Shown piece by piece: positions 34,994 to 45,496 of a stretch of 64,000 bases of DNA. This stretch comes from Streptomyces sp. SM10 (lineage in GTDB: Bacteria > Actinomycetota > Actinomycetes > Streptomycetales > Streptomycetaceae). The stretch lies in NCBI RefSeq assembly GCF_002910915.1, contig NZ_NEUF01000048.1:186001-250000 (forward strand), given 5' to 3'. Both the position numbers and the translations under genes were made by a program. Below the pieces are notes generated by a model. It made no database searches, was not told the DNA's origin, and saw only the letters and a list, made by a program, of their open reading frames with translations. Every line of letters begins with the position of its first letter. Positions within the stretch are counted from its first letter, which is position 1.

Positions 34994-37471
34994 GTGGTGG
35001 GTGGGATCACTCTGGTGAAGGACGAGCCGGAGGGCACAAAGTGCGGGCCGCCCGGGGTCTGGCCGTTGGCCGACGCCGGGGAGGCGCCCGCGACCGGTGC
35101 CGAGCCCGGGCCGCCCCCGCCACCGGGCACCGCGGGGGCCGCGGAGGAGATCAGCCCCCGCAGGGTCCGCCTGGTCTTCCTCGGCCTGATGCTCACCCTG
35201 CTGCTCGCGGCGCTGGACCAGATGATCGTGGCCACCGCGCTGCCGAAGATCGTCGGTGAGCTGCACGGCCTGGACAAGATGTCCTGGGCGGTCACCGCCT
35301 ACCTCCTCGCCTCCACGATCGGTCTGCCGATCTACGGCAAGCTCGGCGACCTCTTCGGCCGCAAGGGCGTCTTCCAGTTCGCGATCGTCGTCTTCGTCAT
35401 CGGCTCCGCCCTCGCCGGCTGGTCGCGCACCATGGACGAACTCATCGCCTTCCGGGCCGTCCAGGGCATCGGTGGCGGCGGCCTCATGATCGGCGTCCAG
35501 GCCATCATCGCCGACGTCGTCCCCTCCAGGGAGCGGGGCCGCTACATGGGCCTCATCGGGGCGGTCTTCGGCCTCGCCTCCGTCGCCGGGCCCCTCCTCG
35601 GCGGCTTCTTCACCGACCACGCCTCCTGGCGCTGGTGCTTCTACATCAACGTGCCGTTCGGCATCGTCACCCTCGCCGTCATCGCGCTCGTGCTCAAACT
35701 GCCCAAACCGTCCGTCCGCCCCCGCCTCGACGTACTGGGGGCGCTGCTGCTCGCCGCGGCGTCGACCTGCCTGGTCCTCCTCACCAGTTGGGGCGGTACG
35801 GAGTACGCCTGGGGGTCGCGCACGATCGTGGGGCTCGCCGCCGGTGCCGCCGCAACGGCCCTGCTCTTCCTCGTCGTCGAGCACCGGGCGGCCGAACCCA
35901 TCATCCCGCTGCGGCTGTTCCGGGACTCGGTCTTCAACGTCACCTCGCTGGTGGGCGCGGTCGTCGGGGTCGCGCTCTTCGGGGCCGCCAGCTACCTGCC
36001 GACCTACCTCCAGATGGTCGAGGGGGTGTCGGCCACCGAGTCCGGGCTGCTGATGCTGCCCATGATGGGCGGCATCGTCGTCGCCTCCGTCGTCTCCGGC
36101 CAACTCGTCTCGCGCACCGGCCGCTACCGCGTCTACCCGATCGTCGGCGGGGCCGTCTCGGCCGTCGGCATGTGGCTGCTCTCCCACCTGGACACCGGCA
36201 CCTCCGCGCTGGAGTACGGCCTCTGGCAGGCCGTACTGGGCATCGGGATCGGTCTGGTCATGTCCATCCTGGTGCTGGCCGTGCAGAACTCCGTCCGCCC
36301 CTCCGACCTCGGCACCGCCACCAGCGCACACAACTACTTCCGGCAGATCGGCGGCAGCGTGGGCGCCGCCGTTTTCGGCACGCTCTTCGCGGGCCGGCTC
36401 GCCGACGCGCTCGGGGTGCGGCTCCCCTCCGGCGCCGACCTGCCCGACGCGGAGTCGATCACCCCGCAGCTGGTCCACACCATGGAGCCCGCGCTGCGCG
36501 ACGCGTACATCCAGGCGTACGCCGACGCGATGCCGCGGATCTTCCTCTACCTCGTGCCGGTGCTTCTGCTCGGCCTGTTCCTCGCTTTCTTCCTCAAGGA
36601 GAAACCCCTGGTGTCCCACCCCACCTCCCCCACGGCTGCCGACCCGTCCGCGACGCAGTCCACGATCCCGACGGCCCGCATCGACACCGGTCCGCCGCAG
36701 CCCGGCCCGCTCTCCGGAGTGCTCGTGCGCGGATGCGTCCAGCACCCCGACGGCACGAAGGTGGCCAGAGCCGCCCTCACCCTCATCGACGGCCAGGGGC
36801 GGCAGGTGGGGCGGGGCGCGAGCGGTGACGACGGGGGTTACGCGCTCAGCGCGCCGGCCGCCGGCGCCTATGTGCTGATCGCCGCCGCGGGCGGGCACCA
36901 GCCGCAGGCCGTCAGCGTCACGGTCGGCGAGCGGCCGGTGGAGCTCGACGTGGTCCTGGGCGGCGCGGGACGGCTCGCGGGAGCGGTCCTCACACCCGAC
37001 GGTGCCCCCGTCCGCGACGCGGCGGTCACCCTCACCGACGTACGGGGCGAAGTCGTCGCGACGACCCGGACCGGGCGCGAGGGCGCCTACGTCATCAGTG
37101 AGCTGGTCGCCGGGGAGTACACCCTGGCGGCCAGCGCCCACGCCTTCCGGCCGGCCGCTCTCCCCGTCAGTGTGCAGGCCGCCCGGGAGACCAGGCAGGA
37201 CATCGAGCTGGCCGGCGGAGCGGTGCTGCGCGGCATCGTCCGCGCCCCCGGCGGCAGGGCCGTCGAGGACGCCAGGGTCACGCTCCTGGACGCGGCGGGC
37301 AACGTGGTCGACACGCTCACCACCGGCTCCGACGGGGCCTTCCGGTTCGTGGACCTCTCGACCGGCGAGTACACCGTCATCGCCGCCGGCTACCCGCCGG
37401 TCGCCACCGTGCTCCAGCTCCCCGGAGGGGGCAGGACCGAACGCGACCTCCAGCTGGGGCACGAGGACTGA
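34994..37471 (+). CDS. DHA2-type MFS exporter fused to three beta-sandwich repeats
   Basis: An 825-residue protein. Residues 1-60 are a soluble Pro/Gly-rich lead. About 60-545 form a 14-helix drug:H+ antiporter of the EmrB/QacA class, with the motif [11 protein letters not shown] after helix 2 and the DHA2 motif C region [16 protein letters not shown]-like. Residues about 573-825 are three consecutive carboxypeptidase-regulatory-like (transthyretin-like) repeats, for example [40 protein letters not shown] and the ends GEYTLAA and GEYTVIA. The antiporter normally ends near residue 550, so the tail is an extra module. Substrate unknown. GTG 34994 follows GAGGGGAGC. Confidence 0.85.
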   Translation: MVGGITLVKDEPEGTKCGPPGVWPLADAGEAPATGAEPGPPPPPGTAGAAEEISPRRVRLVFLGLMLTLLLAALDQMIVATALPKIVGELHGLDKMSWAVTAYLLASTIGLPIYGKLGDLFGRKGVFQFAIVVFVIGSALAGWSRTMDELIAFRAVQGIGGGGLMIGVQAIIADVVPSRERGRYMGLIGAVFGLASVAGPLLGGFFTDHASWRWCFYINVPFGIVTLAVIALVLKLPKPSVRPRLDVLGALLLAAASTCLVLLTSWGGTEYAWGSRTIVGLAAGAAATALLFLVVEHRAAEPIIPLRLFRDSVFNVTSLVGAVVGVALFGAASYLPTYLQMVEGVSATESGLLMLPMMGGIVVASVVSGQLVSRTGRYRVYPIVGGAVSAVGMWLLSHLDTGTSALEYGLWQAVLGIGIGLVMSILVLAVQNSVRPSDLGTATSAHNYFRQIGGSVGAAVFGTLFAGRLADALGVRLPSGADLPDAESITPQLVHTMEPALRDAYIQAYADAMPRIFLYLVPVLLLGLFLAFFLKEKPLVSHPTSPTAADPSATQSTIPTARIDTGPPQPGPLSGVLVRGCVQHPDGTKVARAALTLIDGQGRQVGRGASGDDGGYALSAPAAGAYVLIAAAGGHQPQAVSVTVGERPVELDVVLGGAGRLAGAVLTPDGAPVRDAAVTLTDVRGEVVATTRTGREGAYVISELVAGEYTLAASAHAFRPAALPVSVQAARETRQDIELAGGAVLRGIVRAPGGRAVEDARVTLLDAAGNVVDTLTTGSDGAFRFVDLSTGEYTVIAAGYPPVATVLQLPGGGRTERDLQLGHED

Positions 37472-37486
37472 GGGCGAAGCAGGGCG

Positions 37487-37517
37487 GCGGGGTGCGTGCG
37501 GGGCGCCCGCACCCCGC
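37487..37517. terminator. Hairpin between MFS gene and acyltransferase remnant
   Basis: Ten-base perfect arms (37487-37496 and 37508-37517) around an 11-base GC loop, between convergent reading frames. Confidence 0.6.
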
Positions 37518-37519
37518 TC

Positions 37520-37945
37520 TCACGGGAGCAGGCGGGGTCTCCGCCTCGCCGCTACGTCCTCGACACAGCCGAAGCACGCCACGGCGACCGCGATCAGTGC
37601 CCAGGCGACCCCGAACTGCCACCACAGGCTCTCCACCGGCAGATGCCGCTCCAGCGCCGGCACCTCCCACATCAGGTCGATCACCGGCACCGAGGCCATC
37701 AGCGCCACCTCGTGCCAGAGGTAGACCGTGACCGCACGGGCGTTGAACACCGTCACGGTCCGGTCGGCCACCGGATGGCGCACGAGCTCGTCGAAGCGCG
37801 GCCGGAAGCGCAGCAGGAGCGGCACGAACCCCGCCGACCACAGCGCCTGGGCGAGCGGGATGCCGTCCAGGTCGAACGTCCCGCCCACCGGGTGCCCGGA
37901 CGCCCACCAGGCGCCGGCGGCCATCAGCGGCACCGAGGCGGCCAC
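37520..37945 (-). pseudogene. C-terminal fragment of an acyltransferase-3 family membrane protein
   Basis: The 141-residue frame has about three or four membrane segments and the RAVTVYLWHEVALM segment typical of the last helices of acyltransferase family 3 (sugar or antibiotic O-acyl transfer). Family members are about 350-400 residues with ten or more helices and a catalytic His near the N-terminus; all that is missing. The fragment begins with a GTG only 10 bases from the stop of the LysR gene, so the 5' part was probably lost when that gene pair arrived or by deletion. Confidence 0.6.
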
Positions 37946-37954
37946 CGCTCCCGG

Positions 37955-38848
37955 TCAGCGCAGCGGGGCTTCCCGGACCAGCGTCATCAGTGCCTTGGCC
38001 CCCGGGCTCATGGCCCGTGCGGGAGGAAGTACGACGACGCTCTCGTAGACCGGCCGGTCCGCCCCTCCGAGCTCCAGGGCTACCAGTCCGAGCGCCTCGG
38101 GCTTGCGGGAGAAGTGGTGCGGGACGACGGCGATGCCGAGGCCCTCGTGGACCAGCTCCAGCAGGCTGTGCACGTCGTTGACCTCCAGCGCCACGGTGCG
38201 GCGTGCCCCGGCCCCGGCGAACGCCTCGTCCGCGGCGCGCCTGGGTCCCCAGTCCGGGTGGAAGTCGATGAACGACTCGCCGTGCAGCTCGCTCCACTCC
38301 ACGGCCGCGCCCTCGCGGGCGAGCCGGTGCCCGGGGGCGCACAGGACGACCATCGGCTCCCGTGCCAGTGGCACGAGCTCGCCCCGCCACTCCGGCGGGC
38401 TCACGGTAGCGGCGAAGGCGAGGTCCAGCCGTCCTCCGGCCACCCCTTCCAGCAGGCTGGACGTGCCCTCCTGCCGGAGTCTGATCTCCATGTGCGGGTG
38501 CTCCCGGTGGAAGGCCGCGAGCAGGCGTGCCGTGCTGACCCCGGCCACGCACTGCTCCACCCCCAGCGTCAGCGTGCCGCGCAGCAGTCCCCGTACGGCG
38601 TCGACGGCGTCCCGCGCGGCCCTGGCCCCGGCCAGCGTGCGCTCCGCCTCCACCAGCAGGGCGGCTCCGGCCTCGGTGAGCCGGACCGTGCGCGTCGTAC
38701 GGCTGAACAACGGTGTCCTCAGCTCGTGCTCCAGGGCGCGCACCGACGCGGACAGCCCGGACTGGGAGACGGCCAGACGTTCGGCCGCCCGGGTGAAGTG
38801 CTGCTCCTCCGCCACGGCGACGAAGTGCTCCAGCTGACGCAGTTCCAT
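37955..38848 (-). CDS. LysR-family transcriptional regulator
   Basis: A 297-residue LysR regulator. The N-terminal winged helix reads MELRQLEHFVAVAEEQHFTR with AAERLAVSQSGLSASVRALE, followed by a substrate-binding domain (for instance VVLCAPGHRLAREG and LVHEGLGIAVVPHH). It is divergent from the aldo-keto reductase gene across 124 bases and is its likely regulator. The ATG at 38848 is the family start. Inducer unknown. Confidence 0.9.
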   Translation of the reverse strand: MELRQLEHFVAVAEEQHFTRAAERLAVSQSGLSASVRALEHELRTPLFSRTTRTVRLTEAGAALLVEAERTLAGARAARDAVDAVRGLLRGTLTLGVEQCVAGVSTARLLAAFHREHPHMEIRLRQEGTSSLLEGVAGGRLDLAFAATVSPPEWRGELVPLAREPMVVLCAPGHRLAREGAAVEWSELHGESFIDFHPDWGPRRAADEAFAGAGARRTVALEVNDVHSLLELVHEGLGIAVVPHHFSRKPEALGLVALELGGADRPVYESVVVLPPARAMSPGAKALMTLVREAPLR

Positions 38849-38972
38849 GATTGAGCAATTTATCCGATGAATCCCAGCGGAATCTCCTGTTGGACCGCTG
38901 GATCCATCTCCGCCAGTCTGGGGAGCGCGCACCAGACCTGGCGCGCTACGCCGTGTCCCGTGGAGTGCCCGC
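38849..38972. promoter_or_regulatory. LysR/aldo-keto reductase divergent control region
   Basis: The stretch contains an AT-rich TTGAGCAATTTAT segment next to the LysR start, and a dyad CCAGCGG (38874-38880) / CCGCTGG (38895-38901). It is the expected site of LysR binding, though no exact T-N11-A box is certain. Confidence 0.4.
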
Positions 38973-39974
<1,002 letters not shown>

Positions 39975-40004
39975 CCCACGAGCGGTCCGCCGCCGCCGGC
40001 CCCG

Positions 40005-40039
40005 GCCGTCCGCCGCCCGGCCCCCCGGCGGCGGACGGC
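40005..40039 (+). terminator. Terminator after the aldo/keto reductase
   Basis: Thirteen-base perfect arms (40005-40017 and 40027-40039) with a 9-base loop, 31 bases beyond the stop. Confidence 0.75.
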
Positions 40040-40175
40040 GTCACCGGACTGGACCAGTGACAGATCACGGAGGCTCTGGTCCGGCGCTGTCCCGGCGCGT
40101 ACCGTGATCCGGCACGAAGATCCTCTTCCCGGCGACGGGTGGAGGAGCGACCGACCAGGGACAGGACCGCGCACC

Positions 40176-41009
40176 GTGAAGATCCTCGTCAGCGCCGACA
40201 TGGAGGGCGCCACCGGAGTGACCTGGCCCGCCGATGTGCTGCCCGGCACCCCGCAGTGGGAGCGGTGCCGCTCCCTGTTCACCTCCGACGTGAACGCCGC
40301 GGCGCTCGGCTTCTACGACGGGGGCGCGGACGAGGTGCTGGTCAACGAAGCGCACTGGAGCATGCGCAACCTGTTCCTGGAGCGGCTCGACGAGCGGGTC
40401 CAGATGCTGACCGGCAAGCACAAGTCGCTCTCCATGGTCGAGGGCATCCAGCACGGCGACGTCGACGCCGTGGCGTTCGTCGGCTACCACACGGGTGCCG
40501 GCACGGAGGGCGTGCTCGCCCACACCTACCTCGCCAACTCGATCACCGGGGTCTGGCTGAACGGCGTCCGTGCCAGTGAGGGCCTGCTCAACGCCCATGT
40601 CGCGGCGGAGTACGGCGTGCCGGTCATCCTGGTCACCGGCGACGACCTGACCTGCGTGGACGCCGCCGGCTACGCGCCCGAGGCACGCACGGTCGCGGTC
40701 AAGGACCACGTGTCGCGCTACGCCGCCGTGTGCCGCACCCCCGCCCGTACGGCCGCCGACATCAGGGCCGCCGCCGCCGAGGCGACCGCGCTCGCCGTAC
40801 GCCACGCACCCGTGACGAGCGGCTCCTACACGGTGGAGCTGGAGTTCGACGCCGAGCACCTGGCGGCCGCCGCGACCGTGGTCCCCGGCGTGGCGCCCAG
40901 CGGAGAGAGGCGCGTCGCCTACACGAGCGGGACGATGTACGAAGGTATTCGCATGTTCAAGGCGGTGACGACGATCGTGTCGGCCGCCGTGGAGGAGCAG
41001 TATGGCTGA
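40176..41009 (+). CDS. dppA: M55 D-aminopeptidase (DppA type)
   Basis: A 277-residue zinc peptidase of family M55, which in Bacillus subtilis DppA hydrolyses D-Ala-D-Ala and D-Ala-Gly-Gly. The metal ligands sit in SADMEGATGV (Asp and Glu), in FVGYHTGAGTEG and in LVNEAHWSMRN. The long frame continues upstream, but the GTG at 40176 starts directly with MKILVSADMEG, the conserved family N-terminus. It is the first gene of a peptidase operon and overlaps the M20 gene by 8 bases. Its substrates are likely peptidoglycan stem-peptide pieces. Confidence 0.88.
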   Translation: MKILVSADMEGATGVTWPADVLPGTPQWERCRSLFTSDVNAAALGFYDGGADEVLVNEAHWSMRNLFLERLDERVQMLTGKHKSLSMVEGIQHGDVDAVAFVGYHTGAGTEGVLAHTYLANSITGVWLNGVRASEGLLNAHVAAEYGVPVILVTGDDLTCVDAAGYAPEARTVAVKDHVSRYAAVCRTPARTAADIRAAAAEATALAVRHAPVTSGSYTVELEFDAEHLAAAATVVPGVAPSGERRVAYTSGTMYEGIRMFKAVTTIVSAAVEEQYG

Positions 41010-42345
41010 GGCGGACCACCCCATCGGACCGGTGGACGAGCGTGCGCTCGACGAGTCGGTGACGTTCACCTCCGAGCTGATCCGGATCGACACGACCAAC
41101 CGCGGCGACGGCAGCTGCCGGGAGCGCCCGGCCGCCGAGTACGCCGCCGAGCGCCTGGCCGGTGCCGGCCTGGAGCCCGTGCTCCTGGAGCGCACGCCGG
41201 GACGGACGAACGTCGTCGCCCGGATCGAGGGCACCGACCCGTCCGCCGACGCCCTCCTCGTCCACGGTCACCTCGACGTGGTGCCCGCCATGGCCGACGA
41301 CTGGACGGTGCACCCGTTCTCCGGCGAGGTGCGCGACGGTGTCGTATGGGGGCGCGGGGCCATCGACATGAAGAACATGGACGCGATGATCCTCGCGGTC
41401 GTCCGGGCCTGGGCGCGTGCGGGTGTGCGCCCGCGCCGCGACATCGTCATCGCCTACACGGCGGACGAGGAGGCGAGCGCGAACGACGGCGCGGGCTTCC
41501 TCGCCGACCGGCACCCGGAGCTCTTCGAGGGCTGCACCGAGGGCATCAGCGAGTCGGGGGCCTTCACCTTCCACGCCGGACCCGGCATGTCGCTCTACCC
41601 CGTCGCGGCTGGGGAGCGCGGGACGGGCTGGCTGAAGCTGACCGCCGAGGGCAAGGCCGGCCACGGCTCCAAGGTCAACCGTGCCAACGCCGTCACCAGG
41701 CTGGCCGCCGCCGTCGCCCGCATCGGTGCGCACGAGTGGCCGGTACGGCTGACCCCGACCGTACGGGCGGCACTCACCGAGATCGCCGCACTCCACCACA
41801 TCCGCGTCGACCCCGACGCCCCCGGATTCGACGTGGACGAGATCCTCGGCAAGCTCGGACCTGCCGCCGCACTGATCGAGCCGACCGTCCGCAACAGCAC
41901 CAACCCGACGATTCTGGAAGCCGGTTACAAGGTCAACGTGATCCCGGGTCACGCCTCCGCCCAGATCGACGGGCGCATGGTGCCCGGCGGCGAGGACGAG
42001 TTCCGCGAGACGCTGGACCGGCTGACCGGCCCCGGTGTCACCTGGGAGTTCGAGCACCGTGAGGTCGCCCTCGAAGCCCCGGTCGACTCGCCGACGTTCC
42101 GGAAGATGCGCACGGCCATCGAGCTGTTCGACCCGGGGGCGCACGTCGTCCCCTACTGCATGTCGGGCGGCACGGACGCCAAGCAGTTCTCCCGCCTCGG
42201 CATCACCGGCTACGGCTACTCCCCGCTCAAGCTGCCGGTCGGCTTCGACTACCAGGCGCTCTTCCACGGCGTCGACGAGCGGGTCCCCGTCGAGGCCCTG
42301 CACTTCGGTGTGCGGGTCCTGGACCAGTTCCTGCGCACCGCCTGA
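41002..42345 (+). CDS. M20-family metallopeptidase
   Basis: A 447-residue M20/M25/M40 zinc peptidase. Metal-site motifs are LLVHGHLDVVPA and WGRGAIDMKN; the catalytic Glu is in YTADEEASANDGA. The dimerisation domain (GKAGHGSKVNRANAV) is inserted as usual. Relatives are dipeptidases, acetylornithine deacetylases or carboxypeptidases. Co-translation with DppA (ATGGCTGA overlap) and the S66 enzyme downstream suggests a dipeptidase acting on muropeptide-derived or D-residue peptides; this is inference. No signal peptide is visible, so it acts in the cytoplasm. Confidence 0.88.
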   Translation: MAEADHPIGPVDERALDESVTFTSELIRIDTTNRGDGSCRERPAAEYAAERLAGAGLEPVLLERTPGRTNVVARIEGTDPSADALLVHGHLDVVPAMADDWTVHPFSGEVRDGVVWGRGAIDMKNMDAMILAVVRAWARAGVRPRRDIVIAYTADEEASANDGAGFLADRHPELFEGCTEGISESGAFTFHAGPGMSLYPVAAGERGTGWLKLTAEGKAGHGSKVNRANAVTRLAAAVARIGAHEWPVRLTPTVRAALTEIAALHHIRVDPDAPGFDVDEILGKLGPAAALIEPTVRNSTNPTILEAGYKVNVIPGHASAQIDGRMVPGGEDEFRETLDRLTGPGVTWEFEHREVALEAPVDSPTFRKMRTAIELFDPGAHVVPYCMSGGTDAKQFSRLGITGYGYSPLKLPVGFDYQALFHGVDERVPVEALHFGVRVLDQFLRTA

Positions 42346-42423
42346 CGACCCGCACCACGCATCACACCGACCGACCCGACCGTCCGGGGAACCGGACCGC
42401 CTGACGAAATGGGGGAACCGACC

Positions 42424-44424
42424 ATGGTGGCCACAGCGGCGTACGGCACATGGCCGTCACCGATCGACGCGGAGCTCGCCGCCTCGCACGACGGCAGGCC
42501 GGAGTTCGTCGGCACCGTCGGCGACGAGGTGTGGTGGACGGAACCGCGCCCTGCCGAGGGAGGCCGGCGCGCGCTCGTACGCCGCAGGGCCGACGGCGGC
42601 ACGCGGTCGGTGCTCCCCGAACCGTGGAACCCGCGCAGCCGGGTCATCGAGTACGGCGGATTGCCCTGGGCGGGCGGGGCGCGCGAGGAGGGCGGGCCGC
42701 TGGTCGTCTTCGTCCACTTCCCCGACCAGCGGCTCTACGCCTACGCACCGGACGGCCCCGACGCGCCGTGGCCGCTCACCCCGGTCTCCGGCATCGGCGG
42801 CGGACTGCGCTGGGTGGACCCTCAGTTGCACCTCGGGCGAGGTGAAGTGTGGTGTGTCCTGGAGGAGTTCACCGGGGAGTCCCCCACCGACGTGCGACGG
42901 TTGATCGCCGCCGTACCCCTGGACGGATCGGCCGCGGACGACCGCGGCGCCGTACGCGAACTCACGGACTGCGGCAACCGGTTCGTCACCGGACCCAAGC
43001 TGTCGCCCGACGGCGGCAGGGCCGCCTGGATCGCATGGGACCATCCGCGGATGCCGTGGGACGGCACCGTCGTGAAGATGGCCGAGGTCACGGCGGAGGG
43101 GGACTTCACCGGTGTCCGGCCCCTGGCCGGCGACCTCGACGAGTCGGTCGTGCAGGTGGAGTGGGACCGGGACGGCTCGCTGCTCTTCGTGTCGGACGTC
43201 GGCGGCTGGTGGGAACTCCAGCGGCTCAGGCCCGACGCCGTCGCGGGCGCGGTCGTTCCCGCGAGCCGGCTCTGCACCGGCCGGAGCGAGGAGTTCGGCG
43301 GGCCGATGTGGAAGATCGGCCTGCGCTGGTTCCACCTCCTGGACAACGGGCTGATCGCCGTCATCCACGGCCGGGGCACCACCCGGCTCGGCGTGCTCGA
43401 CCCGGAGACGGGCGAACTGGTCGACGCCGTGGGCCCCTGGACCGCGTGGGCGGAGACGCTCGCCGTGCAGGACACCAGGGTCATCGGCATCGCCGCCAGC
43501 CCCCACACGTCGTACGAGGTGGTGGAGCTGGACACCGCCACCGGCCACACCCGGACGATCGGCGTGCCCCACGAGGACGCGGTCGACCCCGCCTACTGCC
43601 CCGAGCCGCAGATCCGCACCTTCGCCGGGCCCGCCGGCCGCGAGATCCACGCCCATGTGTACCCGCCGCGCCACCCCGACCGCACCGGGCCCGACGGTGA
43701 GCTGCCGCCGTACGTCATCTGGGCGCACGGCGGGCCCACCGGCCGCGACCCGCTCGTGCTCGATCTGGAGATCGCCTACTTCACCTCCCGGGGCATCGGC
43801 GTCGCCGAGGTCAACTACGGCGGCTCGACCGGCTACGGCCGGGCCTACCGCGAACGGCTCCGCGGACAGTGGGGCGTGGTCGACGTGGAGGACTGCGCGG
43901 CCGTCGCCCTGGGGCTCGCCGAGGAGGGCTCGGCGGACCGCGACCGGCTGGCGATCCGGGGCGGCAGCGCCGGCGGGTGGACCACGGCCGCCTCCCTCAC
44001 ACAGACGGACGTGTACGCCTGCGGAGCCATCAGCTACCCGATCCTCGACCTGGAGGGCTGGGCCACCGGCGAGACGCATGACTTCGAGTCCCAGTACCTG
44101 GAATCGCTCGTGGGCCCGTACGCCGAGGTGCCCGAGCGGTACCGGGAGCGCTCGCCCGTCCACCGCACGGACGAGCTCACCACGCCGTTCGTGCTGCTCC
44201 AGGGGCTCGACGACCCGATCTGCCCGCCCGTCCAGTGCGAGCGCTTCCTCGCGGCGATCGAGGGCCGCGGAATCCCGCACGCCTACCTCTCCTTCGAGGG
44301 GGAGGGCCACGGCTTCCGCCGTGCCGACACCGTGAAGCGGGCCCTGGAGGCGGAACTCTCCCTGTACGCGCAGACGTTCGGCATCGAACGCACCGACGTA
44401 CCCCGGCTGGAGCTGAAGAAGTGA
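42424..44424 (+). CDS. S9-family prolyl-oligopeptidase-like peptidase
   Basis: About 666 residues: an N-terminal beta-propeller (about residues 40-400) and a C-terminal alpha/beta-hydrolase. The catalytic Ser is S515 in IRGGSAGGWTT, the Asp is in LLQGLDDPICPP and the His in EGEGHGFRRAD. YVIWAHGGPTGRDPL is the oxyanion region. It resembles dipeptidyl-aminopeptidase/acylaminoacyl-peptidase proteins and is cytoplasmic. Either ATG 42409 or 42424 may start translation; I favour 42424, preceded by GGGGGA at seven bases. It sits in the muropeptide-type peptidase operon and overlaps the next gene. Confidence 0.85.
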   Translation: MVATAAYGTWPSPIDAELAASHDGRPEFVGTVGDEVWWTEPRPAEGGRRALVRRRADGGTRSVLPEPWNPRSRVIEYGGLPWAGGAREEGGPLVVFVHFPDQRLYAYAPDGPDAPWPLTPVSGIGGGLRWVDPQLHLGRGEVWCVLEEFTGESPTDVRRLIAAVPLDGSAADDRGAVRELTDCGNRFVTGPKLSPDGGRAAWIAWDHPRMPWDGTVVKMAEVTAEGDFTGVRPLAGDLDESVVQVEWDRDGSLLFVSDVGGWWELQRLRPDAVAGAVVPASRLCTGRSEEFGGPMWKIGLRWFHLLDNGLIAVIHGRGTTRLGVLDPETGELVDAVGPWTAWAETLAVQDTRVIGIAASPHTSYEVVELDTATGHTRTIGVPHEDAVDPAYCPEPQIRTFAGPAGREIHAHVYPPRHPDRTGPDGELPPYVIWAHGGPTGRDPLVLDLEIAYFTSRGIGVAEVNYGGSTGYGRAYRERLRGQWGVVDVEDCAAVALGLAEEGSADRDRLAIRGGSAGGWTTAASLTQTDVYACGAISYPILDLEGWATGETHDFESQYLESLVGPYAEVPERYRERSPVHRTDELTTPFVLLQGLDDPICPPVQCERFLAAIEGRGIPHAYLSFEGEGHGFRRADTVKRALEAELSLYAQTFGIERTDVPRLELKK

Positions 44425-45365
44425 CCCTGGAGCCCCTCGCCCGCCCGGCCCGGCTGCGCCCCGGCGCCCGGGTCGCGGTCGTCGCCCCCAGCGGTCCCGT
44501 GCCCGCCGAACGGATGGAGCGCGGCCTCGATCTGCTGCGCGGCTGGGACCTCGACCCCGTCGTGGCCCCCCACGCCCTCGACGTCCACCCGGAGCTCGAC
44601 CACCTCGCCGGTACGGACGAGCACCGTGCCCGGGACCTCCAGGACGCCTGGTGCGACCCGTCCGTGGACGCCGTGTTCTGCGCCCGCGGGGGATACGGCG
44701 CCCACCGCATGGTCGACCTCCTGGACTGGTCCGCGATGCGGGCGGCCGGGCCCAAGGTGTTCGTCGGATACAGCGACATCACCGTGCTGCACGAGGCGTT
44801 CGCCCTGCGGGCCGGATTCTCGACCCTGCACGGCCCGATGATCGGCACCGAGCTGCTCCTCAAGGACACCGCCGCCCAGGAGGCCCTGCACTCCACCCTG
44901 TTCGCGCCCGAGTCGGTGCGGACCCTGGGACTGGACGGGGCGGCCGCGCTGGTCCCCGGCACGGCGCGGGGGATCACCTTCGGCGGCTGCGCCACCCTGC
45001 TCGCCGCCGACGCCGGCACTCCGGGTGCCCGCACCACCGCCCGGGGCGGACTCCTGGTGCTCGAGGACACGGGGGAGGAGCCGTACCGGCTGGACGGCAT
45101 CCTCACCCGGCTGCTGCGCATCGGCGCCCTCGACGGGATATCCGGGGTGGTGTGCGGCTCCTGGGAGGCCTGCGGACCCTACGAGGGGGTGCGGGCCGTG
45201 CTCGCCGACCGGCTCGGCGGCCTCGGGATCCCGGTCGTCGAGGAGCTGGGCTTCGGCCACGGCCCCACGGCGCTGACCGTCCCGCTCGGCGTGCCCGCGG
45301 TGCTGGACGCGCCGGCCGACGGCGGCCGGTGCACGCTCACCTCCCAGGTGCCCGCGCTGGTCTGA
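44421..45365 (+). CDS. S66 LD-carboxypeptidase (LdcA/YkfA type)
   Basis: A 314-residue serine peptidase of family S66, which removes the terminal D-Ala from muropeptide tetrapeptides or cleaves related L,D bonds. Markers are VAVVAPSGPVP, CARGGYGAHRMVDLL, the nucleophile S118 in FVGYSDITVLH, TLHGPM and GGLLVLEDTGEEPYRLDGIL, with the Glu and His of the triad further on. The GTG overlaps the S9 stop in GTGA. Operon context with DppA matches the B. subtilis dppA...ykfA grouping for recycling wall peptides. Confidence 0.88.
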   Translation: MTLEPLARPARLRPGARVAVVAPSGPVPAERMERGLDLLRGWDLDPVVAPHALDVHPELDHLAGTDEHRARDLQDAWCDPSVDAVFCARGGYGAHRMVDLLDWSAMRAAGPKVFVGYSDITVLHEAFALRAGFSTLHGPMIGTELLLKDTAAQEALHSTLFAPESVRTLGLDGAAALVPGTARGITFGGCATLLAADAGTPGARTTARGGLLVLEDTGEEPYRLDGILTRLLRIGALDGISGVVCGSWEACGPYEGVRAVLADRLGGLGIPVVEELGFGHGPTALTVPLGVPAVLDAPADGGRCTLTSQVPALV

Positions 45366-45412
45366 CGACCTGTCGGCGGGCGGATCATCTCGGGAAACTC
45401 GGCTCCTGCGCG

Positions 45413-45418
45413 TTGACA
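45413..45418 (+). promoter_or_regulatory. Candidate -35 box for the acyl esterase gene
   Basis: TTGACA lies about 80 bases upstream of the coding start, with a poor -10 (CAGCAT) 18 bases downstream. The TetR-type dyad follows near the expected start point. Confidence 0.35.
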
Positions 45419-45458
45419 GCGGTATGAGGTGTGTCACAGCATGGGCCGGGCCCGGTAC

Positions 45459-45472
45459 TTACCGGTCGGTAA
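45459..45472. promoter_or_regulatory. TetR-type operator TTACCG-GT-CGGTAA
   Basis: A dyad with perfect 6-base arms and a 2-base centre, ending 24 bases before the GTG start of the secreted esterase. The form TTACC-N-GGTAA is typical of TetR-family operators in actinomycetes. No TetR gene is adjacent, so the regulator would act in trans. Confidence 0.5.
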
Positions 45473-45496
45473 TGTGTCCTCGGTGTGGAGGCCCAT

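Noticed and set aside
34829-37462. 877-residue open frame antisense to the MFS gene
   Set aside because: Repetitive Gly/Asp/Arg/Val composition without motifs; it is the mirror of a GC-rich coding gene.
40051-40082. GGACCAG/CTGGTCC arms upstream of dppA as an operator
   Set aside because: Only 7-base arms separated by 18 bases; too weak to list as a site without conservation data.
42457-44310. 617-residue frame opposite the S9 peptidase
   Set aside because: The S9 frame contains complete propeller and catalytic motifs; this one is a codon-position shadow.
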